A DNA stretch of 8,372 bases from Caldifarciminota bacterium (GTDB taxonomy: Bacteria; Hydrothermota; Tepidihabitantia; SM23-42): positions 1 through 8,372 of the forward strand of contig DAOVAN010000070.1 in assembly GCA_030671005.1 (NCBI GenBank), in the 5' to 3' direction. The notes under the pieces were generated by a model. It did no database searches. It was not told the origin of the DNA and saw only the letters and a program-made list of their open reading frames with translations. The first letter of the stretch is position 1; each line of letters begins with the position of its first letter. The position numbers and the translations under genes were made by a program. Positions 5,593 to 8,372 of the stretch are shown piece by piece.

Positions 5593-6494
5593 AGGACGAG
5601 GCTGTTCAATCTCTCGATCCTTTTACCAATGGGCGGATGAGTCGCAAACATACTCGTCACTTCAAAGCGATCCTTACCAAAAGGGTTAGCAATGAACAGA
5701 TGGGCGTTCGCATCAGAAGCACGCTTCATCTTTTGTCCCCCGTCACGCAGCTTCGCCAGCGCCTGGGCAAGTCCCTGCGGATAACGTGTAATATAAGCTC
5801 CCGAAGCATCGGCAAGATATTCACGCTGCCTCGAAATCGCTGCCCTGATCAGTGCAACAAAGACCGGCGCAATGATCGCAAGTGCCAGACCGATTATCAA
5901 AAGAATCAATCCTGCCCGACCACCACTGCGGCGCTCTCTTCTGCGTCCACCCCAGAGCATGGAACGCAGGAAAAAATCCCTCAAGAGAACGATGAGCCCT
6001 CCGATTGCCGCGACTATGGTCATGAGCAGCATATCGTAATTTCTTATGTGTGAAATCTCGTGAGCGACAACACCCTGTAGTTCCTGTCGATTCATGATCT
6101 CCAATAAACCGGTCGTCACGGCCATCGATGCATTCTGAGGATTCCGTCCCGTCGCAAAAGCATTTGGCGCTGGTGTGGGTGTGATATATACCTTAGGCTT
6201 AGGAATACCAGCCGCAATGGTAACCTCTTCCACAACGTTGTGCAGCATTCTGAACTCATCGGGATCGGCAGGCACAGAACCCGTTGCCCGCAGTGCTATT
6301 TTATCTGAGTTGTAATATAGGATGATATTGTAGAAAATGATGAAAAGCGCAAAGAATACGTAACCACCAATACCCCAGTCCAGTACCTGTACTATCACAT
6401 AGCCCAATGCACCAAGGAACAGGCTCGTTATCAGGATGAAAAGGAAAGTCTTACGTTTGTTGGCGGCAATTAAGTCGTATAATGTCTCGCGCAT
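5589..6494 (-). CDS. htpX: HtpX-like M48 zinc metalloprotease
   Basis: A 301-residue integral membrane protease that by family degrades misfolded or damaged membrane proteins. Two membrane segments lie at about 17-38 and 43-62. The zinc motif HEISH (145-149) carries the two His ligands and Glu146 as the catalytic base. Further membrane segments lie at about 153-172 and 195-219, and 'REYLADASGAY' (224-234) supplies the third ligand Glu225. 'FATHPPIGKRIERL' (283-296) is the usual HtpX tail. The length is typical. A TTG at 6497 is also in frame, but the ATG at 6494-6492, which overlaps the lemA TGA by one base (TGATG), is the likelier start. Its 3' end overlaps the DUF3108 ATG by four bases. A lemA-htpX pair is a recurrent bacterial arrangement. 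Confidence 0.94.
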   Translation of the reverse strand: MRETLYDLIAANKRKTFLFILITSLFLGALGYVIVQVLDWGIGGYVFFALFIIFYNIILYYNSDKIALRATGSVPADPDEFRMLHNVVEEVTIAAGIPKPKVYITPTPAPNAFATGRNPQNASMAVTTGLLEIMNRQELQGVVAHEISHIRNYDMLLMTIVAAIGGLIVLLRDFFLRSMLWGGRRRERRSGGRAGLILLIIGLALAIIAPVFVALIRAAISRQREYLADASGAYITRYPQGLAQALAKLRDGGQKMKRASDANAHLFIANPFGKDRFEVTSMFATHPPIGKRIERLNSLVL

Positions 6495-7036
6495 CAAAAC
6501 TTAACCCGCACCGACTCCTTTTCTTCGGCCGGAGCCTCGAAAAACTCACGGGCAGTGAAGCTAAACATCGAGGCAATAAGGACCTGCGGGAATTTTTGAA
6601 TCGTAGCGTTGAAATCCATGACTACATCATTATAGAACTGCCGGGCAAAGGCAATCTTATTCTCGGTGGCAGTCAATTCCTCCTGTAATTTCATGAAATT
6701 CTCATTTGCCTTCAGTTGAGGATAGTTCTCTGCAACGGCGAATAGTGTTTTCAACGTTGCCGTCAACATGTTATTCGTCTCAGCTGCCTCTTTGGGATTG
6801 CTTGCACCCATTGCCCGGGAGCGCAATTCAGTGACCTTTTCGAGCACCTTTTTCTCGTGAGCAGCATAGCCCTTCACTGTCTCCACCAGATTGGGGATGA
6901 GATCGTAGCGCCGTTTTAGCTGCACATCGATCTGCGCCCAGCCATTTTCCACTCTCGTCCGTTTCACGACGAGACTATTGTATATGAGAATAAATGCAAG
7001 CACAATGACAGCAACGATAATAATCAGCAATATCAT
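6494..7036 (-). CDS. lemA: LemA family membrane-anchored protein
   Basis: A 180-residue LemA-family protein, first gene of the leftward operon. An N-terminal transmembrane helix (1-20, 'MILLIIIVAVIVLAFILIYN') anchors an all-helical domain. The family signature follows directly: 'RVENGWAQIDVQLKRRYDLIPNLVETVKGYAAHEKKVLEKV' (about 28-68), then 'FAVAENYPQLKANENFMKLQEELTATENKIAFARQFYND' (about 99-137). It ends 'FFEAPAEEKESVRVKF', the usual LemA terminus. The biochemical role is unsettled; genes of this family often sit beside htpX-type proteases, as here. The ATG at 7036 follows GGAGG (7045-7041) at four bases, with a near-consensus promoter just upstream. Confidence 0.95.
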   Translation of the reverse strand: MILLIIIVAVIVLAFILIYNSLVVKRTRVENGWAQIDVQLKRRYDLIPNLVETVKGYAAHEKKVLEKVTELRSRAMGASNPKEAAETNNMLTATLKTLFAVAENYPQLKANENFMKLQEELTATENKIAFARQFYNDVVMDFNATIQKFPQVLIASMFSFTAREFFEAPAEEKESVRVKF

Positions 7037-7053
7037 CTTACCTCCATTGGCTA

Positions 7054-7081
7054 ATTCTACACATATTCATTTATTTGTCAA
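7054..7081 (-). promoter_or_regulatory. sigma-70 promoter of the lemA operon
   Basis: On the minus strand TTGACA (7081-7076, six of six) and TAGAAT (7059-7054, five of six) are separated by 16 bp. The expected start is near 7047, giving a leader of about 11 nt that is mostly the Shine-Dalgarno. It probably drives lemA through rdgB, since no other promoter or terminator is evident inside that run. Confidence 0.8.
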
Positions 7082-7094
7082 GATAACCATATTA

Positions 7095-7119
7095 CTAAGC
7101 TTAAGCGCTAAGCTTAAGC
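7095..7119. repeat. duplicated palindrome abutting the kinase promoter
   Basis: CTAAGCTTAAGC occurs twice (7095-7106 and 7108-7119) with one base between. Each copy contains the perfect 8-bp palindrome TAAGCTTA (7096-7103 and 7109-7116). Because each core is self-complementary, the pair can also form one hairpin of eight base pairs with loop AGCGC. It ends one base before the kinase -35 and starts 14 bp upstream of the lemA -35, so a protein bound here could act on both divergent promoters. Confidence 0.65.
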
Positions 7120-7120
7120 C

Positions 7121-7148
7121 TTGACTAAATTCGGAATATTTGTATAAT
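7121..7148 (+). promoter_or_regulatory. sigma-70 promoter of the Ser/Thr kinase gene
   Basis: TTGACT (7121-7126, five of six) and TATAAT (7143-7148, six of six) are 16 bp apart. The expected transcription start is near 7155, only about six bases before the ATG at 7161, and no Shine-Dalgarno fits in that space. The kinase mRNA may therefore be leaderless or nearly so. Confidence 0.8.
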
Positions 7149-7160
7149 TGCATTAGAAAA

Positions 7161-8372
7161 ATGATAAACCGTACGATTAAAGACTATGAAATCAAAGAAC
7201 TTATCGCCACGGGCGGTATGGCGGCCGTTTATAAGGCCAAGCAAATCTCTACCGGCGGGACCGTAGCCATCAAGATATTGCATGGCCACCTTGCCCAGGA
7301 TAAGGATTTCATTACCAGGTTTGAACGGGAGGCAAGGGCCGCGGCGGATCTCAAGCATGAGAATATCATCGATATCATTGGTTATGGCGAAGCTGAAGGC
7401 GTCTATTACATCGCCATGCAATATGTCGATGGCAAGAGTCTGAAAGAGCTCATCAACTCGACGAAATTCATACCCCATGAAATCGCCCTCGCACTCGTCT
7501 ATGAAATCTGCCGGGGAATCGAACACGCCCATCAAAAGGGCGTTGTACATCGTGATATCAAGCCTGCGAATATTCTCATAGGCAAGGACGGCAACGTAAA
7601 GATAACCGACTTCGGCCTGGCCCAAGCCCAAGATCTAACCTCAATAACCGTGACCGGAGCCATTGTGGGCACCCCTGCATACATGTCACCCGAACAAGCC
7701 GCCGGTAAAAGAATAGATATCCGTTCTGACATTTTTTCATTGGGGGTTGTCGTCTACGAAATGGTCACGGGCACAAAGCCATTTCAGGGCGAAACCTATT
7801 CTTCAGTAATCCATGCGATCCTCACGGTACCCGCGCCCAAGCCAACCGAGGCAAACCCCGTTGTCAGCGAAAAAATCAGCGCAATGATCGAGAGAATGCT
7901 CGACAAGGATATGGACAAGCGGTACCAGAATATTACCCAGATCAACGACGACATATACGCCTATTTCAAGGCACAGAGCATCGAGGTTCCGAACCGGCAA
8001 ATCGGTGTATTCATAAACGACCCTCAACGCATCTCACAAAACAAGATCCAAGAAGCCAAGGAAACGTACTTCAAGCGCGGTCTCTACTATTTGACGCGTG
8101 GCAAAGCTAACTTAGACGATGCGATCGCCGCATTCACAAAGGTCCAGTATCTCGATCCCGCAGATGAAGAGGCCAAAAAGCATCTCACCGCACTGAGGCG
8201 CAAGAAGAGAGTCGCCGCACCTGCAAAAACAAAGGAAGTTCGCACTCCTAAGAAGAGTAACATGTTTAAATTTGCGGGTATCATAGGTGCAATACTCGTT
8301 ATCGTAGTATTCGCAGCCGCACTTTATAGGAACTACCGTAACCACGAAGTGACTCCAACCGGATATGGTTTT
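7161..8372 (+). CDS. PknB-type Ser/Thr protein kinase with TPR-like segment and membrane anchor (3' end missing)
   Basis: 404 codons are open to the right edge with no stop, so the C-terminus is missing. A Hanks-type kinase domain fills about residues 9-272: ATP lysine K38 ('VAIK'), helix-C E57 ('FEREAR'), catalytic loop HRDIKPAN (130-137, D132), DFG (150-152), and 'GTPAYMSPEQ' (170-179) closing the activation segment, with T/S sites at 161-167. All catalytic residues are present. The Gly-rich loop is 'ATGGMAAVY' (16-24), with Ala for the first glycine. Residues ~293-345 form a helical TPR-like unit ('AKETYFKRGLYYLTRGKANLDDAIAAFTKVQYLDPADEEAKKHL'). A basic stretch (about 347-370) precedes one transmembrane helix (~371-390), so an extracytoplasmic part probably follows. 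It likely phosphorylates cytoplasmic proteins in response to an envelope signal. The ATG lies directly ahead of the domain; the gene diverges from lemA. Confidence 0.95.
   Translation, partial: MINRTIKDYEIKELIATGGMAAVYKAKQISTGGTVAIKILHGHLAQDKDFITRFEREARAAADLKHENIIDIIGYGEAEGVYYIAMQYVDGKSLKELINSTKFIPHEIALALVYEICRGIEHAHQKGVVHRDIKPANILIGKDGNVKITDFGLAQAQDLTSITVTGAIVGTPAYMSPEQAAGKRIDIRSDIFSLGVVVYEMVTGTKPFQGETYSSVIHAILTVPAPKPTEANPVVSEKISAMIERMLDKDMDKRYQNITQINDDIYAYFKAQSIEVPNRQIGVFINDPQRISQNKIQEAKETYFKRGLYYLTRGKANLDDAIAAFTKVQYLDPADEEAKKHLTALRRKKRVAAPAKTKEVRTPKKSNMFKFAGIIGAILVIVVFAAALYRNYRNHEVTPTGYGF

Noticed and set aside
6495..6497. TTG as the htpX start
   Set aside because: The adjacent ATG at 6494 overlaps the lemA stop by one base and is the simpler start; the difference is one residue.
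7125..7631. A 168-codon open frame on the minus strand inside the kinase gene
   Set aside because: It is antisense to a kinase frame with all catalytic motifs, covers the kinase promoter, and has no recognisable domain or ribosome binding site.

Overview
The window reads as an ordinary chromosomal segment of a Gram-negative-type bacterium, probably from a little-studied or uncultured lineage. The reasons are a signal-peptide protein, a SPOR-domain protein that is probably a lipoprotein, an HtpX-type membrane protease and a PknB-type Ser/Thr kinase that carries a TPR-like segment and a membrane anchor. The gene mix (lemA-htpX, DUF4412, DUF3108, eukaryotic-type kinases) would fit an FCB-like or candidate-phylum bacterium such as WOR-3/Stahlbacteria. 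That placement is an inference from gene content and style, not something the sequence proves. I see no rRNA, tRNA, CRISPR array, transposase or phage gene.

Layout. (a) 1-168 is a divergent promoter region. A leftward gene begins at 17 and runs off the edge, and a rightward gene for a secreted DUF4412-like protein (169-918) has a perfect consensus promoter. Two 18-bp direct repeats lie between them. (b) 919-1053 holds a compound direct/inverted repeat. (c) 1054-2590 is a tight rightward operon: an ECF-type sigma factor, its zinc-finger membrane anti-sigma factor, and a small DUF167/YggU protein. (d) 7036 back to 2624 is a leftward operon of tightly spaced or overlapping genes: lemA, htpX, DUF3108 protein, mannose-1-phosphate guanylyltransferase, SPOR-domain protein, a possible 33-codon ORF, and an RdgB/HAM1 nucleotide pyrophosphatase. 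(e) 7037-7160 is a second divergent promoter region, with a repeated palindrome. (f) 7161 to the right edge is a membrane-anchored Ser/Thr protein kinase, cut by the window end.

The sigma/anti-sigma pair, the kinase, and the lemA/htpX membrane-protease pair suggest envelope sensing and envelope quality control. The guanylyltransferase (GDP-mannose for surface glycans) and the SPOR protein (peptidoglycan binding) also concern the envelope. RdgB and YggU are housekeeping genes.

The least routine signals are in expression, not in gene content. The guanylyltransferase seems to start at a non-canonical ATT that overlaps the previous stop codon and has an ideally spaced Shine-Dalgarno. Three promoters share a 16-bp spacer and very short predicted leaders; the kinase leader would be only about 6 nt with no Shine-Dalgarno. 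The kinase promoter abuts a duplicated palindrome. The anti-sigma factor ends in a segment resembling a TonB C-terminal domain. I did not find a convincing wholly new system.
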